Assembly: GCF_900101625.1 (NCBI RefSeq)
Contig: NZ_FMYZ01000002.1
Location: 1-64,000, forward strand
Direction of reading: 5' to 3'
DNA: 64,000 bases
Source of the DNA: Cupriavidus sp. YR651
GTDB taxonomy: Bacteria; Pseudomonadota; Gammaproteobacteria; Burkholderiales; Burkholderiaceae
Position numbers and translations under genes: made by a program. The notes beneath the pieces are model-generated. The model saw nothing but the letters and a program-made list of their open reading frames with translations, was not told the DNA's origin and searched no databases. Positions within the stretch are counted from its first letter, which is position 1, and every line of letters starts with the position of its first letter. Below are positions 27,136 to 37,347 of this stretch, in pieces.

Positions 27136-28959
27136 ATGTCGCACTTCCCCAAGCTGCTCTCGTCGCAGATTGCCTACGATGTGGCGCGGACCATGCTGGA
27201 CGGGTTCGACAAGCACTATCGCCTGTTCCGGGAAGTCAGCCATGCGGCCAAGCTCCGCTTCGAGGCGGGCGACTGGCATGGCCTGCAGCAACTGCAGCGC
27301 GACCGCATCGCGTTCTACAACGAGCGCGTGCGCGAAACCAGCCTGATCCTGCAAGAGGAATACGACGCCGAGCGCATCGAGGACGGCATCTGGCAGCAGA
27401 TCAAGCTGCATTACATCGGACTGCTGACCAAGCATCATCAGCCGGAACTGGCCGAGACGTTCTTCAACTCGGTCTGCACGCGGCTGCTGCACCGTTCGTA
27501 CTTCAACAACGATTTCATCTTCGTGCGGCCGGCGATCTCGACCGAGTACATCGAGAACGAGGAATCGCCGACCCGGCCGACGTTCCGGGCCTACTACCCG
27601 GGCAGCCGCGAAGGCATGGCCGCCTGCTTCGAGCGGGTCGTCCACAACTACCAGCTCGAGCGACCATTCGAGGACCTCACGCGCGACATCGGCTACGTGG
27701 TGCGCGCCGTGACCGAGCACTTCGGCGAGTTCCGGATCGCCCCAAATTTCCAGGTACACACGCTGTCGTCGCTGTTCTTCCGCAACAAGTCGGCATTCAT
27801 CATCGGCCGCGTGCTCAATGGCGACCAGACCTATCCGCTGGCAATCCCGATCATCCACGGCCCGTCCGGCAAGCTGATGCTGGACACGGTGCTGCTGCGC
27901 CAGGAACAGCTGCTGATCCTGTTTTCGTTCGCGCACGCCTATTTCATGGTCGACATGGAGATCCCGTCGGCCTACGTGACTTTCCTGCGCGACCTCCTGC
28001 CCCGCAAATCGCGCGCGGAAATCTACACGTCCCTGGGTTTGCAGAAGCAGGGCAAGAACCTGTTCTACCGGGACTTCCTGCACCACCTGCAGCACTCGTC
28101 GGACAAGTTCATCAGCGCGCCCGGCATCAAGGGGCTGGTGATGCTGGTGTTCACGCTGCCGTCATACCCGTACGTGTTCAAGGTCATCCGGGACTTCTTT
28201 CCGGCGCCGAAGGAAACCACGCGCGAACTGGTACAGTCGAAGTACCAGCTCGTGAAGCAGCACGATCGCGTGGGCCGCATGGCCGATACGCTCGAATACT
28301 CGGACGTGGCCTTCCCGCTGGCGCGCTTTGACGAGGCGCTGGTGCGCGAGCTCCACCAGCACGCGCCGTCGATGATCGAATATCAGCGTGGCAAGGACGG
28401 TGGCGAGGAAATCGTCGTGCGCCACGTCTATATCGAGCGCCGCATGACGCCGCTGAACCTCTGGCTGCAGGAGGGCACCGACGAGCAGGTGGAGCACGGC
28501 ATCATCGAATATGGCAACGCCGTGAAGGAGCTGATCGCCGCGAACATCTTCCCGGGCGACATGCTCTACAAGAACTTCGGCGTGACGCGCCATGGCCGCG
28601 TGGTGTTCTACGACTATGACGAGATCGAGTACCTGACCGACTGCAATATCCGCCGCGTGCCGGAACCCCGCAACGAGGAAGAGGAAATGTCCGGCGAGGT
28701 GTGGTACACCGTACATCCGCACGATATCTTTCCGGAGACCTATCGCACCTTCCTGCTGGGGGACCTCCGCGTGCGCGCCGCCTTCCTGCGGCATCACGAA
28801 GATTTCTTTGACGCCACCATGTGGCAGCACCACAAAGACCGGCTGCTGGCCGGACATGTCCATGACTTTTTTGCCTACGACAGTAAAGAGCGCTTCATCA
28901 ATCGCTACGGCCCCGGCGCGGGCCAGCCTGCAACAGATCTCGCAAGGAGGGCAGCATGA
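27136..28959 (+). CDS. aceK: Isocitrate dehydrogenase kinase/phosphatase
   Basis: A 607-residue AceK, a bifunctional enzyme that phosphorylates and dephosphorylates isocitrate dehydrogenase. It thereby sets the split between the TCA cycle and the glyoxylate bypass. The regulatory domain occupies roughly the first 310 residues. The kinase-like region contains [12 protein letters not shown], the loop [25 protein letters not shown]-type segment (here beginning GDMLYKNFG) with DYDE, and the C-terminal lobe. Length is typical. It sits in the leucine cluster, whose products are acetyl-CoA and acetoacetate, substrates that make the glyoxylate bypass necessary. Its stop overlaps the carbonic anhydrase start (ATGA). 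Confidence 0.95.
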   Translation: MSHFPKLLSSQIAYDVARTMLDGFDKHYRLFREVSHAAKLRFEAGDWHGLQQLQRDRIAFYNERVRETSLILQEEYDAERIEDGIWQQIKLHYIGLLTKHHQPELAETFFNSVCTRLLHRSYFNNDFIFVRPAISTEYIENEESPTRPTFRAYYPGSREGMAACFERVVHNYQLERPFEDLTRDIGYVVRAVTEHFGEFRIAPNFQVHTLSSLFFRNKSAFIIGRVLNGDQTYPLAIPIIHGPSGKLMLDTVLLRQEQLLILFSFAHAYFMVDMEIPSAYVTFLRDLLPRKSRAEIYTSLGLQKQGKNLFYRDFLHHLQHSSDKFISAPGIKGLVMLVFTLPSYPYVFKVIRDFFPAPKETTRELVQSKYQLVKQHDRVGRMADTLEYSDVAFPLARFDEALVRELHQHAPSMIEYQRGKDGGEEIVVRHVYIERRMTPLNLWLQEGTDEQVEHGIIEYGNAVKELIAANIFPGDMLYKNFGVTRHGRVVFYDYDEIEYLTDCNIRRVPEPRNEEEEMSGEVWYTVHPHDIFPETYRTFLLGDLRVRAAFLRHHEDFFDATMWQHHKDRLLAGHVHDFFAYDSKERFINRYGPGAGQPATDLARRAA

Positions 28960-29627
28960 GTGACGCCATCGCCCAGCTGTTCCGCAACAACCGCGAATGG
29001 GTGGACCGCGTCAACGCGGAAGACCCCACGTTCTTCACGCGCCTCGCCAACCAGCAGGCACCGGAATACCTGTGGATCGGCTGTTCCGATTCGCGCGTGC
29101 CCGCCAACCAGATCCTCGGCCTGGCACCGGGCGAGGTCTTCGTCCACCGCAACATCGCCAACGTGATCTCGCACAGCGACCTCAACGCGCTGTCCGTGCT
29201 GCAGTTCGCGGTGGATGTGCTCAAGGTGCGCCACATCACCGTGGTGGGCCACTACGGCTGCGGTGGCGTGAAGGTGGCACTCAAGCGCCAGCGCGTCGGC
29301 CTGGCCGACAACTGGCTGCGCCACGTGCAGGACGTGGCCGACAAGCACTCGGCCTATCTCGGCACGGTGCTGCGCGAGGACGACGCCCACACGCGCCTGT
29401 GCGAGCTGAACGTGATCGAGCAGGTCAACAACGTCTGCCAGACCACGGTGCTGCAGGACGCCTGGGACCGCGGCCAGGCCCTGACCGTGCATGGCTGGGT
29501 CTACGGCGTGTCCGACGGCCTGCTGCGCGACCTCGGCATGGCCGCCAGCAGCAACGATGAACTTCAGGCGCAACTGGCCGCCGCCTACCGCCAGTTCGGC
29601 GATCCGCCACAAGCATCGATCCGCTGA
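28956..29627 (+). CDS. can: Beta-class carbonic anhydrase
   Basis: A 223-residue zinc enzyme interconverting CO2 and bicarbonate. The zinc ligands are C43 (GCSDSR), H99 and C102 (VGHYGCGG), with the conserved D45 and R47 of the Asp-Arg dyad. It is cytoplasmic, with no signal peptide. It is translationally coupled to aceK by an ATGA overlap and lies in a cluster encoding a bicarbonate-using biotin carboxylase (LiuBD), so local bicarbonate supply is a plausible role. Several family names are used (can, cynT). Confidence 0.93.
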   Translation: MSDAIAQLFRNNREWVDRVNAEDPTFFTRLANQQAPEYLWIGCSDSRVPANQILGLAPGEVFVHRNIANVISHSDLNALSVLQFAVDVLKVRHITVVGHYGCGGVKVALKRQRVGLADNWLRHVQDVADKHSAYLGTVLREDDAHTRLCELNVIEQVNNVCQTTVLQDAWDRGQALTVHGWVYGVSDGLLRDLGMAASSNDELQAQLAAAYRQFGDPPQASIR

Positions 29628-29669
29628 TTCCGACATCCCGGGCCACCCCCCCGCCTTCAGGAGACCGAC

Positions 29670-30851
29670 ATGCAAGACCCGATCGTTATCGTATCCGCCG
29701 CCCGCACCCCGATGGGTGCGTTCCAGGGAGAACTCGCCAGCGTGACGGCTCCCCAGCTCGGTGCCGCCGCGATTCGCGCCGCCGTCGAGCGTGCGGGGCT
29801 GAAGCCCGAGCAGATTCAGGAAGTGGTGTTCGGCTGCGTGCTGCCAGCCGGCCAGGGCCAGGCCCCGGCCCGTCAGGCGGCCCTGGGCGCGGGCTTGCCG
29901 CTGGACGTGGCGTGTACCACCGTCAACAAGATGTGCGGGTCCGGCATGCGCGCCGCGATGACCGTCCACGACGGCCTGCTGGCGGGTTCGTTCGAGATCG
30001 CCGTGGCCGGCGGCATGGAGAGCATGACCAACGCGCCGTACCTGATTCCGAAGGGGCGCGGCGGCTATCGCATCGGCCACGGCATGATCTACGACCACAT
30101 GATGCTGGATGGCCTGGAGGACGCGTACGACAAAGGCCGCGCGATGGGCACCTTCGGCGAGGACTGTGCCGCCAAGTACCAGTTCACGCGCGAGGCGCAG
30201 GATGCCTTTGCGATGGAATCGGTGCGCCGCGCGCAGCAGGCCACCGAGCGCGGCGACTTCCGCTGGGAGATCGCCCCGGTGACGGTGTCCGGCAAGGCCG
30301 GCGACACGGTGATCGACACCGACGAAGGCCCGCGCCGCATCAAGGTCGACAAGATTCCCTCGCTGAAGCCCGCCTTCGCCAAGGACGGCACCATCACGGC
30401 CGCCTCGTCGTCGTCGATCAATGACGGCGCGGCCGCGCTGGTGATGATGCGCGAATCCACCGCGAAGGCGCTGGGGCTGCAGCCGCTGGCCCGCATGCTT
30501 GGCCACACCTCGCACGCGCAGGCGCCGGGCTGGTTCACCACCGCGCCGGTGGAAGCCATCTCCAAGCTGTATCGCAAGCTCGACTGGAACAGCGACAGTG
30601 TCGACCTGTTCGAGATCAACGAAGCCTTTGCCGTGGTGCCGATGGCCGCGATGCACGACCTCAGGATTCCGCGCGAGAAGGTCAACATCCACGGCGGCGC
30701 CTGCGCGCTGGGCCATCCGATTGGCGCATCGGGCGCACGCATCATGACCACGCTGATCGGCGCGCTGCGCAAGACCGGTGGCAAGCGGGGCGTGGCCAGC
30801 CTGTGCATCGGCGGCGGCGAGGCCACCGCGGTCGGTATCGAACTGCTCTGA
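29670..30851 (+). CDS. Acetyl-CoA acetyltransferase (thiolase)
   Basis: A 393-residue thiolase. The acyl-accepting Cys89 lies in NKMCGSGM, and the second-site residues are His349 (CALGHPIGASG) and Cys379 (SLCIGGGEA), with NEAFA in between. It reversibly condenses or cleaves acetoacetyl-CoA. In this cluster it would handle acetoacetate-derived acetoacetyl-CoA from leucine breakdown, and it could feed polyhydroxybutyrate synthesis; that role is inferred. It starts 42 bases after can with AGGAGA before the ATG. Confidence 0.92.
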   Translation: MQDPIVIVSAARTPMGAFQGELASVTAPQLGAAAIRAAVERAGLKPEQIQEVVFGCVLPAGQGQAPARQAALGAGLPLDVACTTVNKMCGSGMRAAMTVHDGLLAGSFEIAVAGGMESMTNAPYLIPKGRGGYRIGHGMIYDHMMLDGLEDAYDKGRAMGTFGEDCAAKYQFTREAQDAFAMESVRRAQQATERGDFRWEIAPVTVSGKAGDTVIDTDEGPRRIKVDKIPSLKPAFAKDGTITAASSSSINDGAAALVMMRESTAKALGLQPLARMLGHTSHAQAPGWFTTAPVEAISKLYRKLDWNSDSVDLFEINEAFAVVPMAAMHDLRIPREKVNIHGGACALGHPIGASGARIMTTLIGALRKTGGKRGVASLCIGGGEATAVGIELL

Positions 30852-30886
30852 TCCCTCCACCCACATCGAAGAACAGGAGTCTCTCC

Positions 30887-31567
30887 ATGCCCACAGCCCT
30901 CGTCCTTGGCGCATCGCGCGGTCTGGGTCTCGAGTTTGTCCGCCAGTATCGTGCCGATGGCTGGCGCGTGATCGCTGCCGCGCGCAGCGATGAAGGCGTG
31001 GCGGAACTCAAGGCCCTCGGCGCGGAAGCCCACAAGCTGGACGTGACCGATGCCGCCGCCATGGCGGGACTGGGCTGGAAGCTGGACGGCGAATCGCTGG
31101 ACGTGGCGATCTACAACGCCGGCGTGATCGGCCCGCGCACGGAAGGCGCGCAACCGGTCACGCGCGAGGACTTCGATGCCGTGATGCACACCAACGTGCT
31201 GGGCGCGATGATGGCGCTGCCGGTGATGCTGCCGTTCGTCGAGACCGGCAACCAGGGGCGCGGCGGCGTGCTTGCCGTGCTGTCGTCCCGCATGGGCAGC
31301 ATCAGCGCGATGGACAGCAATCGCAGCTGGCTCTATCGCGTCAGCAAGGCGGCGGCCAATGCCGCGCTGAAATCGATCTCGCTCGATGCGCGTCATGCGA
31401 CCTGCGTGGCGCTGCATCCCGGCTGGGTGCAGACCGACATGGGCGGCCCGAAGGCCGATATCACGGCGCGGCAGAGCGTGTCCGGCATGCGCCGCGTGCT
31501 GGCCGGCGTGACCCATCGCGATAACGGCAGCTTCCACAACTACGATGGCACCGCCATCCCCTGGTAA
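30887..31567 (+). CDS. Short-chain dehydrogenase/reductase
   Basis: A 226-residue SDR of the C-factor/sniffer-like subgroup. It has the nucleotide motif GASRGLG (8-14), YNAGVIGP, active-site SSRMGS and an atypical YRVSK (Tyr-x-x-x-Lys, conserved). The C-terminus (HPGWVQTDMGGPKADI) is typical. The substrate is unknown. It is 35 bases after the thiolase gene and 6 bases before the acyl-CoA dehydrogenase gene, within the same run of plus-strand genes. CAGGAG lies 9 bases before the ATG. Confidence 0.87.
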   Translation: MPTALVLGASRGLGLEFVRQYRADGWRVIAAARSDEGVAELKALGAEAHKLDVTDAAAMAGLGWKLDGESLDVAIYNAGVIGPRTEGAQPVTREDFDAVMHTNVLGAMMALPVMLPFVETGNQGRGGVLAVLSSRMGSISAMDSNRSWLYRVSKAAANAALKSISLDARHATCVALHPGWVQTDMGGPKADITARQSVSGMRRVLAGVTHRDNGSFHNYDGTAIPW

Positions 31568-31573
31568 GACGAC

Positions 31574-32704
31574 ATGCTGCTGACCCCCGAACAGGAAATG
31601 ATCCGCGACGCCGTCCGGCAGTTCGCGCAGGAAGTCATCGCGCCGCAGGCGGCGCAGTGGGACCGCGACAAGACGTTTCCCAAGGACGTCCACAAGGAAC
31701 TCGCGGCGCTGGGCGCCTATGGCGTGGCCGTGCCGGAAGAACTCGGCGGTGCCGGGCTCGACTACCTGTCGCTGGCGCTGATCCTGGAAGAGATCGCGGC
31801 CGGCGATGGCGGCACCTCCACGGTCATCAGCGTGAACAACTGCCCGGTGTGCAGCATGCTGATGTCGTTTGCCGACGATGCGCAGAAGCAGCAGTGGCTG
31901 GTGCCGCTGGCGCGTGGCGAGATGCTCGGCGCGTTCTGCCTGACCGAGCCGCACGTGGGCTCGGATGCATCGGCGCTGCGCACCACGGCCCGGCGCGACG
32001 GCGACCACTACGTGCTGAACGGCGTGAAGCAGTTCATCACCAGCGGCAAGCATGCCGATGTGGCGATCGTCATGGCGGTCACCGACAAGGCCGCCGGCAA
32101 GCGCGGCATCAGCGCCTTCCTGGTGCCGACCGCCACGCCGGGGTACATCGTCGCGCGCCTGGAAGACAAGCTGGGCCAGCATTCGTCGGACACCGCGCAG
32201 ATCGTGTTCGAGGACTGCCGCATCCCCGCCGCGAACCTGCTGGGCGAGGAGGGCGCCGGCTACAAGATGGCGCTGTCCGGCCTCGAGGGCGGCCGCATCG
32301 GCATTGCCTCGCAGAGCATCGGCATGGCGCGCGCCGCGTTCGAGGCCGCGCTGGCCTACGCCAAGGAGCGCGAGAGCTTCGGTCAGCCGCTGTTCCAGCA
32401 TCAGGCCGTGCAGTTCCGCCTGGCCGACATGGCGACGCGCATCGATGTGGCCCGCCAGATGGTGTGGCACGCCGCCGCGCTCAAGGATGCCGGACGCCCC
32501 TGCCTGAAAGAGGCCGCGATGGCCAAGCTGTTCGCCAGCGAAATGGCCGAGGCCGTTTGCTCGGATGCCATCCAGGTGTTCGGCGGCTACGGCTACGTGA
32601 ATGATTTCCCGGTCGAGCGGATCTATCGTGATGTGCGCGTCTGCCAGATCTACGAAGGCACCAGCGACATCCAGAAGATCCTGATCGCCCGCGCGCTCGG
32701 CTGA
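31574..32704 (+). CDS. Acyl-CoA dehydrogenase
   Basis: A 376-residue FAD acyl-CoA dehydrogenase distinct from LiuA. Signatures are LTEPHVGSDASAL and FGGYGYVNDFPVERIYRD, with catalytic Glu361 in the C-terminal loop (QIYEGTSDIQ), the position used by short- and medium-chain enzymes. This makes a straight- or branched short-chain acyl-CoA substrate likely. It is part of the catabolic run and starts 6 bases after the SDR stop. Confidence 0.9.
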   Translation: MLLTPEQEMIRDAVRQFAQEVIAPQAAQWDRDKTFPKDVHKELAALGAYGVAVPEELGGAGLDYLSLALILEEIAAGDGGTSTVISVNNCPVCSMLMSFADDAQKQQWLVPLARGEMLGAFCLTEPHVGSDASALRTTARRDGDHYVLNGVKQFITSGKHADVAIVMAVTDKAAGKRGISAFLVPTATPGYIVARLEDKLGQHSSDTAQIVFEDCRIPAANLLGEEGAGYKMALSGLEGGRIGIASQSIGMARAAFEAALAYAKERESFGQPLFQHQAVQFRLADMATRIDVARQMVWHAAALKDAGRPCLKEAAMAKLFASEMAEAVCSDAIQVFGGYGYVNDFPVERIYRDVRVCQIYEGTSDIQKILIARALG

Positions 32705-32816
32705 CGCGCCGCGCACGGATTCGCCCCGCAAGAAGAAGACCCGAAGGACGCAGCACAGAAAGACGCAGCACCGTTAGCCCAGTCGTCACTGAATCCTGAA
32801 CCGGAGCCCGCTCGCC

Positions 32817-33476
32817 ATGACCGCACCGATCGATTTCTACTTCGATTTTTCCTCGCCCTACGGCTACTTCGCCAGCACCCGCATCGACGAGATCGCGCAG
32901 AAGCACGGCCGCTACGTGGTGTGGCATCCGATCCTGCTGGGGGTGGTGTTCAAGACCACGGGGTCTTCGCCGCTGCCGAGCATTCCGCTCAAGGGCGAAT
33001 ACTGCTGGCGCGACTTCGAGCGCACGGCGCAGTTCCACGACATCGACTACAAGCGGCCCACGCATTTCCCGCTGCCGACGCAGCATGCCGCGCGCGCGAT
33101 GCTGTGGCTGCACAACCAGCACGGCGCGGACAAGGCCACGGCCTTCGCCAAGGCGGTCTATCGCGCGCTGTTCGTCGATGACATCAATATCGCCGAGCCC
33201 GCGGAGCTGGCCAGGCTGGCCGAGGCGCTCGGCATCGACCCGATCGCCATGAATGAAGGCGCCACGAGCTACCAGATCAAGGACCAGCTGAAGGCCGAGA
33301 TCGACGTGGCGATGGCCAAGGGCGTCTTCGGGTCCCCGTTCGTCATCATCGACGGCGAACCGTTCTGGGGCTTCGATCGCTTCGACCAGGTCGAGCAACA
33401 TCTGAAGAGCCGTCGGCAGACCGAACTGCGCGCCGTCGGCGGCAACGACATCACCAAGGAAAAGAAACCCGCATGA
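32817..33476 (+). CDS. 2-hydroxychromene-2-carboxylate isomerase-like (DsbA/GST-kappa fold)
   Basis: A 219-residue thioredoxin-fold protein of the HCCA-isomerase/GST-kappa family. It begins IDFYFDFSSPYGYFAS with the Ser12-Ser13 glutathione-binding site replacing the DsbA cysteines. The cis-Pro region reads GVFGSPFVIIDGEPFWG. The characterised enzyme uses glutathione in naphthalene degradation, but no such pathway is here, so the real substrate is unknown. The stop overlaps the next start (ATGA). Confidence 0.85.
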   Translation: MTAPIDFYFDFSSPYGYFASTRIDEIAQKHGRYVVWHPILLGVVFKTTGSSPLPSIPLKGEYCWRDFERTAQFHDIDYKRPTHFPLPTQHAARAMLWLHNQHGADKATAFAKAVYRALFVDDINIAEPAELARLAEALGIDPIAMNEGATSYQIKDQLKAEIDVAMAKGVFGSPFVIIDGEPFWGFDRFDQVEQHLKSRRQTELRAVGGNDITKEKKPA

Positions 33477-34156
33477 CCGCAGCAAACCAGCCCGCACGCT
33501 TTGATTGTGTCATCTTCGACTGCGACGGCGTGCTCGTCGACAGCGAGCCCATCGTCCATCGCGTGCTGAACCGCGTGCTCAACGAACTGGGCATCGAGAT
33601 CACGCTGGAGGAGTCCACGCGCTGGTTCCTCGGCAAGGCCGTGCGGGACGAGCTGGGCAACATCGAGGCGCGCCTCGGCAAGCCACTGTCGCGCAATTTC
33701 CTGTCCGAGTGGTTCGTGCGGCGCGATGCCGCGCTGATCGAGGAACTGGAAGCGGTGCCGCACATCCGCCCGACGATCGAGGCTATCAAGGCAAGCGGCC
33801 TGCCGGTTTGCGTGGCGTCTGGCGCGGACCGTATCAAGGTCAAGCTGCAACTCGGGCACACGGCGCTGATCGACCTGTTCACCGACGGCGATGCGCGCGA
33901 GCACATCTTCACCGCCACCGAGGTCGAGCACAGCAAGCCGGCGCCCGATGTGTACCTGCTGGCCGCCCGCACGATGGGCGTGGACCCGTCGCGCTGCGCG
34001 GTCGTCGAGGACAGCCCCACCGGCGTCACGGCGGGGGTCGCCGCGGGCATGACCGTGTTTGGCTACGCCGCGCGCACCAACGCGGACGAACTGCGTGCGG
34101 CCGGCGTCAAGACGGTCTTCACCGACATGCGCGACCTGCCGGAGCTGATCGGATGA
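33473..34156 (+). CDS. HAD-superfamily hydrolase (subfamily IA)
   Basis: A 227-residue phosphatase or phosphomutase-like HAD protein. The nucleophile motif is D16-C-D18-G-V-L-V-D-S, motif II is in VASGAD, the Lys in HSKPAPDVY, and the acidic motif in VVEDSPTGV. The helical cap is between residues 22 and 90. Substrate cannot be read from sequence; sugar phosphates or phosphoglycolate are common in the family. Start and stop each overlap neighbours by 4 bases, so it is translated within a three-gene unit. Confidence 0.9.
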   Translation: MTAANQPARFDCVIFDCDGVLVDSEPIVHRVLNRVLNELGIEITLEESTRWFLGKAVRDELGNIEARLGKPLSRNFLSEWFVRRDAALIEELEAVPHIRPTIEAIKASGLPVCVASGADRIKVKLQLGHTALIDLFTDGDAREHIFTATEVEHSKPAPDVYLLAARTMGVDPSRCAVVEDSPTGVTAGVAAGMTVFGYAARTNADELRAAGVKTVFTDMRDLPELIG

Positions 34157-34578
34157 GCGCGCGTCGCCCGCCGCGCGCCAGCGCCGAGCCCTGCCCGTGC
34201 GGCAACGCCGACTATGCGGCGTGCTGCGGCCGCTTCCATCGCGGCGAGGTGATGCCCCCCAACGCCGAGGCCCTGATGCGCTCGCGCTACAGCGCCTATG
34301 TGCTGAACAACCTCGACTGGTTGCGCCAGACCTGGCACGCCACCACCTGCCCGGGCGACCTGGCCGCCGATACGGGTACGCGCTGGCTCGGGCTGGCAGT
34401 CAAGGCGCATGCGCAGCAGGACGATACGCATGCCACGGTGGAGTTCGTCGCGCGCTACAAGGTGGGCGGCCGTGCATGGCGGCTGCATGAGCGCAGCCGT
34501 TTCGTGTTCGAGCCGCGCGAGGCTGGCACCACGCCGCGCTGGCTTTACGTCGATGGCGAGATGATGGAGAAATACTGA
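34153..34578 (+). CDS. YchJ-like SEC-C motif protein
   Basis: A 141-residue protein of the YchJ/UPF0225 family. The N-terminal zinc-binding SEC-C-like motif CPCGNADYAACCGRFH supplies four cysteines. The body contains SRYSAYVLNNLDWLRQTW and ends with the typical RWLYVDGEM. Function is unknown; the family has a cystatin-like NTF2-type fold. It overlaps the HAD gene by 4 bases. Repeat copy C begins 11 bases after the stop. Confidence 0.87.
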   Translation: MSARRPPRASAEPCPCGNADYAACCGRFHRGEVMPPNAEALMRSRYSAYVLNNLDWLRQTWHATTCPGDLAADTGTRWLGLAVKAHAQQDDTHATVEFVARYKVGGRAWRLHERSRFVFEPREAGTTPRWLYVDGEMMEKY

Positions 34579-34589
34579 CTCCGGCTCAT

Positions 34590-34700
34590 GGAGGCGCTTG
34601 TCAGGATGAAGCGATAGCGGTTCTCGCCGGACGCGGCCGCAGGCAGTACAAGTGGTAAGGCAAGGGAGTGTGGCAACGCCGGCAACGACGCCCGAATCAT
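34590..34700. repeat. Dispersed intergenic repeat, copy C (long form) in the liuB leader
   Basis: It begins GGAGGCGCTTGTCAGGATGA, continues through GAAGCGATAGCGG and GCGGCCGCAGGCAGTACAAG, and ends CGACGCCCGAATCAT. It shares its centre with copy A (opposite strand) and its ends with copy B. It fills most of the gap between the YchJ-like gene and liuB. Confidence 0.75.
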
Positions 34701-34752
34701 GTGGATCGTGCCGCCTGCGGCGCTCCGGGATCAAGACAAAACAGGAAGAGAC

Positions 34753-36360
34753 ATGCCCACGCTGGAAACCAAACTGAACGCCCGCTCCGAAGCCTTCAAG
34801 GCGAACGCGGAGTCCATGCAGGCGCTGGTGGCCGATCTCAAGCAGAAGATCGCGAAGCTGGCCGAGGGCGGCGGCGAAGACGCGCGCGCCAAGCATCTGT
34901 CGCGCGGCAAGCTGCTGCCACGCGACCGCGTGCAACAACTGCTGGACCCGGGTACGCCGTTCCTGGAACTGTCCCAGCTGGCCGCGTACGACATGTACGA
35001 CGATGCGGCCCCCGGCGCGGGCATCATCACCGGCATCGGCCGCGTGGCCGGCCAGGAATGCGTGATCGTCTGCAACGACGCCACGGTCAAGGGCGGCACG
35101 TACTACCCGCTGACCGTCAAGAAGCACGTGCGTGCACAGGAGATCGCCGAGCAGAACAATCTGCCCTGCATCTACCTGGTGGATTCCGGCGGTGCCAACC
35201 TGCCGAACCAGGATGACGTGTTTCCGGACCGCGACCACTTCGGCCGCATCTTCTACAACCAGGCCAACCTCTCCCGGCAGGGCATTCCGCAGATCGCCGT
35301 GGTGATGGGTTCGTGCACGGCGGGCGGCGCCTACGTGCCGGCCATGAGCGACGAGTCGATCATCGTCAAGAACCAGGGCACGATTTTCCTGGGCGGCCCG
35401 CCGCTGGTGAAGGCGGCCACCGGCGAGGAAGTCAGCGCCGAGGACCTGGGCGGTGCGGATGTGCACACGCGGCTCTCCGGCGTGGCCGACTACTTCGCGC
35501 AGAACGATCACCACGCGCTGTCGCTGGCACGCAATATCGTCCAGCACCTGAACCGCCGCAAGCCGGACCAGATCCGCCTGCACGAGCCCGTGGAGCCGCT
35601 GTATCCGCCCGAGGAACTCTATGGCGTGATTCCGACGGATACCCGCAAGCCGTACGACGTGCGCGAAGTCATCGCGCGGCTGGTCGATGGTTCCGATTTC
35701 GACGAATTCAAGGCGCGCTATGGCACCACGCTGGTCTGCGGCTTCGCGCGCATCTGGGGCTACCCGGTCGGCATCATCGCCAACAACGGCATCCTGTTCT
35801 CGGAGTCGGCGCTCAAGGGCGCCCACTTCATCGAACTGTGCTGCCAGCGCAAGATCCCGCTGGTGTTCCTGCAGAACATCACCGGCTTCATGGTCGGCCG
35901 CAAGTACGAGAACGAAGGCATCGCGCGCAACGGCGCCAAGATGGTGACGGCCGTGGCCACGGCGCAGGTGCCCAAGTTCACGGTCATCATCGGCGGGTCG
36001 TTCGGCGCCGGCAACTACGGCATGTGCGGCCGCGCGTATTCGCCGCGTTTCCTGTGGATGTGGCCGAACGCGCGGATCTCGGTGATGGGTGGTGAGCAGG
36101 CCGCCAGCGTGCTGGCCACGGTGCGCCGCGACGGCATCGAGGGTCGCGGTGGCCAGTGGAGCGCGGAGGAGGAGGAGGCGTTCAAGGCGCCGATCCGCGA
36201 CCAGTACGAACACCAGGGGCACCCGTACTACGCCAGCGCACGGCTGTGGGATGACGGCGTCATCGATCCGGCGCAGACGCGCACCGTACTCGGCCTGGGC
36301 CTGTCGGCGAGCCTCAATGCGCCGATCGGCGACATGAAGTTCGGCGTGTTCCGCATGTAA
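34753..36360 (+). CDS. liuB: 3-Methylcrotonyl-CoA carboxylase, carboxyltransferase (beta) subunit
   Basis: A 535-residue carboxyltransferase that moves CO2 from carboxybiotin (on LiuD) to 3-methylcrotonyl-CoA, giving 3-methylglutaconyl-CoA. Signatures include [32 protein letters not shown] and [20 protein letters not shown], which fit methylcrotonyl- rather than propionyl-CoA carboxylase. Length is typical. ATG 34753, with AGGAAGAG just upstream, is preferred over an in-frame ATG at 34699 that falls at the end of the repeat. Confidence 0.94.
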   Translation: MPTLETKLNARSEAFKANAESMQALVADLKQKIAKLAEGGGEDARAKHLSRGKLLPRDRVQQLLDPGTPFLELSQLAAYDMYDDAAPGAGIITGIGRVAGQECVIVCNDATVKGGTYYPLTVKKHVRAQEIAEQNNLPCIYLVDSGGANLPNQDDVFPDRDHFGRIFYNQANLSRQGIPQIAVVMGSCTAGGAYVPAMSDESIIVKNQGTIFLGGPPLVKAATGEEVSAEDLGGADVHTRLSGVADYFAQNDHHALSLARNIVQHLNRRKPDQIRLHEPVEPLYPPEELYGVIPTDTRKPYDVREVIARLVDGSDFDEFKARYGTTLVCGFARIWGYPVGIIANNGILFSESALKGAHFIELCCQRKIPLVFLQNITGFMVGRKYENEGIARNGAKMVTAVATAQVPKFTVIIGGSFGAGNYGMCGRAYSPRFLWMWPNARISVMGGEQAASVLATVRRDGIEGRGGQWSAEEEEAFKAPIRDQYEHQGHPYYASARLWDDGVIDPAQTRTVLGLGLSASLNAPIGDMKFGVFRM

Positions 36361-36394
36361 CGGCCGACGCACGCACCTGGTATCCATCGTCATC

Positions 36395-37312
36395 ATGTCC
36401 CGACTTGCCTCCATCGTTTTCGGCATTGCCGCGCTGGTCTGCCTCGCGCAGCACGGCACGGCTGTCGCGCAGGCGCCGTTGCCGCCGCGCACGATCGAGC
36501 AGGTCGTGATGGTGCCGAAGGCCGGCGCGCTCTTCTCGGTGGATCTGGAGACGACGATCTTTCGTCCGGCCGGCGACGGGCGCTATCCGCTGGTCGTGAT
36601 CAATCACGGCAAGGCGCCAGGCAAGCCGGCCTTCCAGGGCCGCGCGCGCTTTGCCGCGCAGACCGCGGAGTTCCTGCGGCGCGGCTACGTCGTGGCCCTG
36701 CCGATGCGCCAGGGCTTCTCGAAGTCCGGCGGCGCGTATATCGGCGGCGGCTGCAATGTGCGCGACAACGGCATGATGCAGGCGGAGGACGTGGTGGCCG
36801 CGCTCGATTACCTCGTGCGGCAACCGTACGTGGACCCCACGCGGATCATCGTGATCGGGCAGTCGCATGGCGGCCTGTCGACCATGGCGTTGTCCACGAT
36901 CGGCTATCCGGGCGTGCGCGGCGTCGTGAACTTCGCCGGCGGCCTGCGCAACGACAACTGCGTGGGCTGGGAAGGCAATCTGGTCGACGCGTTCGGCGAA
37001 TATGGCCGCGGCGCGCGCTATCCCTCGCTCTGGGTGTACGGCGACAACGACAGCTACTGGCCGTGGCCGTTGCCCGAGCGCATGTTCAACAACTACAAGG
37101 CCCATGCCACGGGCGCCGCCGCCGATGCGCGGTTCGTGGACGTGGGCGAGTTCGAGGGTGATTCGCATCGGCTGTTCAGCAGCCGAAACGGCATCGCGAT
37201 CTGGCTGCCGGAGGTGGAAACATTCTTCCGCCAGCTCGGCCTGCCGTTCGATCGCACGCCGGACGCCGCCGATCCTGCCGGGCGCGGGTCGTCGACGGAT
37301 CGCGCCTCCTGA
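36395..37312 (+). CDS. Exported alpha/beta hydrolase (dienelactone hydrolase-like)
   Basis: A 305-residue protein with a signal peptide (MSRLASIVFGIAALVCLAQH..., cleavage near AVAQA, residue 26-27) and an alpha/beta-hydrolase fold. The nucleophile is Ser157 in GQSHGG, with acidic candidates in YGDNDSYWPW and a His near FEGDSHRLF. It is likely periplasmic, unlike the cytoplasmic pathway enzymes either side. The substrate is unknown. It starts 34 bases after liuB and may simply be carried in the operon. Confidence 0.82.
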   Translation: MSRLASIVFGIAALVCLAQHGTAVAQAPLPPRTIEQVVMVPKAGALFSVDLETTIFRPAGDGRYPLVVINHGKAPGKPAFQGRARFAAQTAEFLRRGYVVALPMRQGFSKSGGAYIGGGCNVRDNGMMQAEDVVAALDYLVRQPYVDPTRIIVIGQSHGGLSTMALSTIGYPGVRGVVNFAGGLRNDNCVGWEGNLVDAFGEYGRGARYPSLWVYGDNDSYWPWPLPERMFNNYKAHATGAAADARFVDVGEFEGDSHRLFSSRNGIAIWLPEVETFFRQLGLPFDRTPDAADPAGRGSSTDRAS

Positions 37313-37347
37313 GATACGCACGACAACATCCGTCATCGGAGAGAGAC

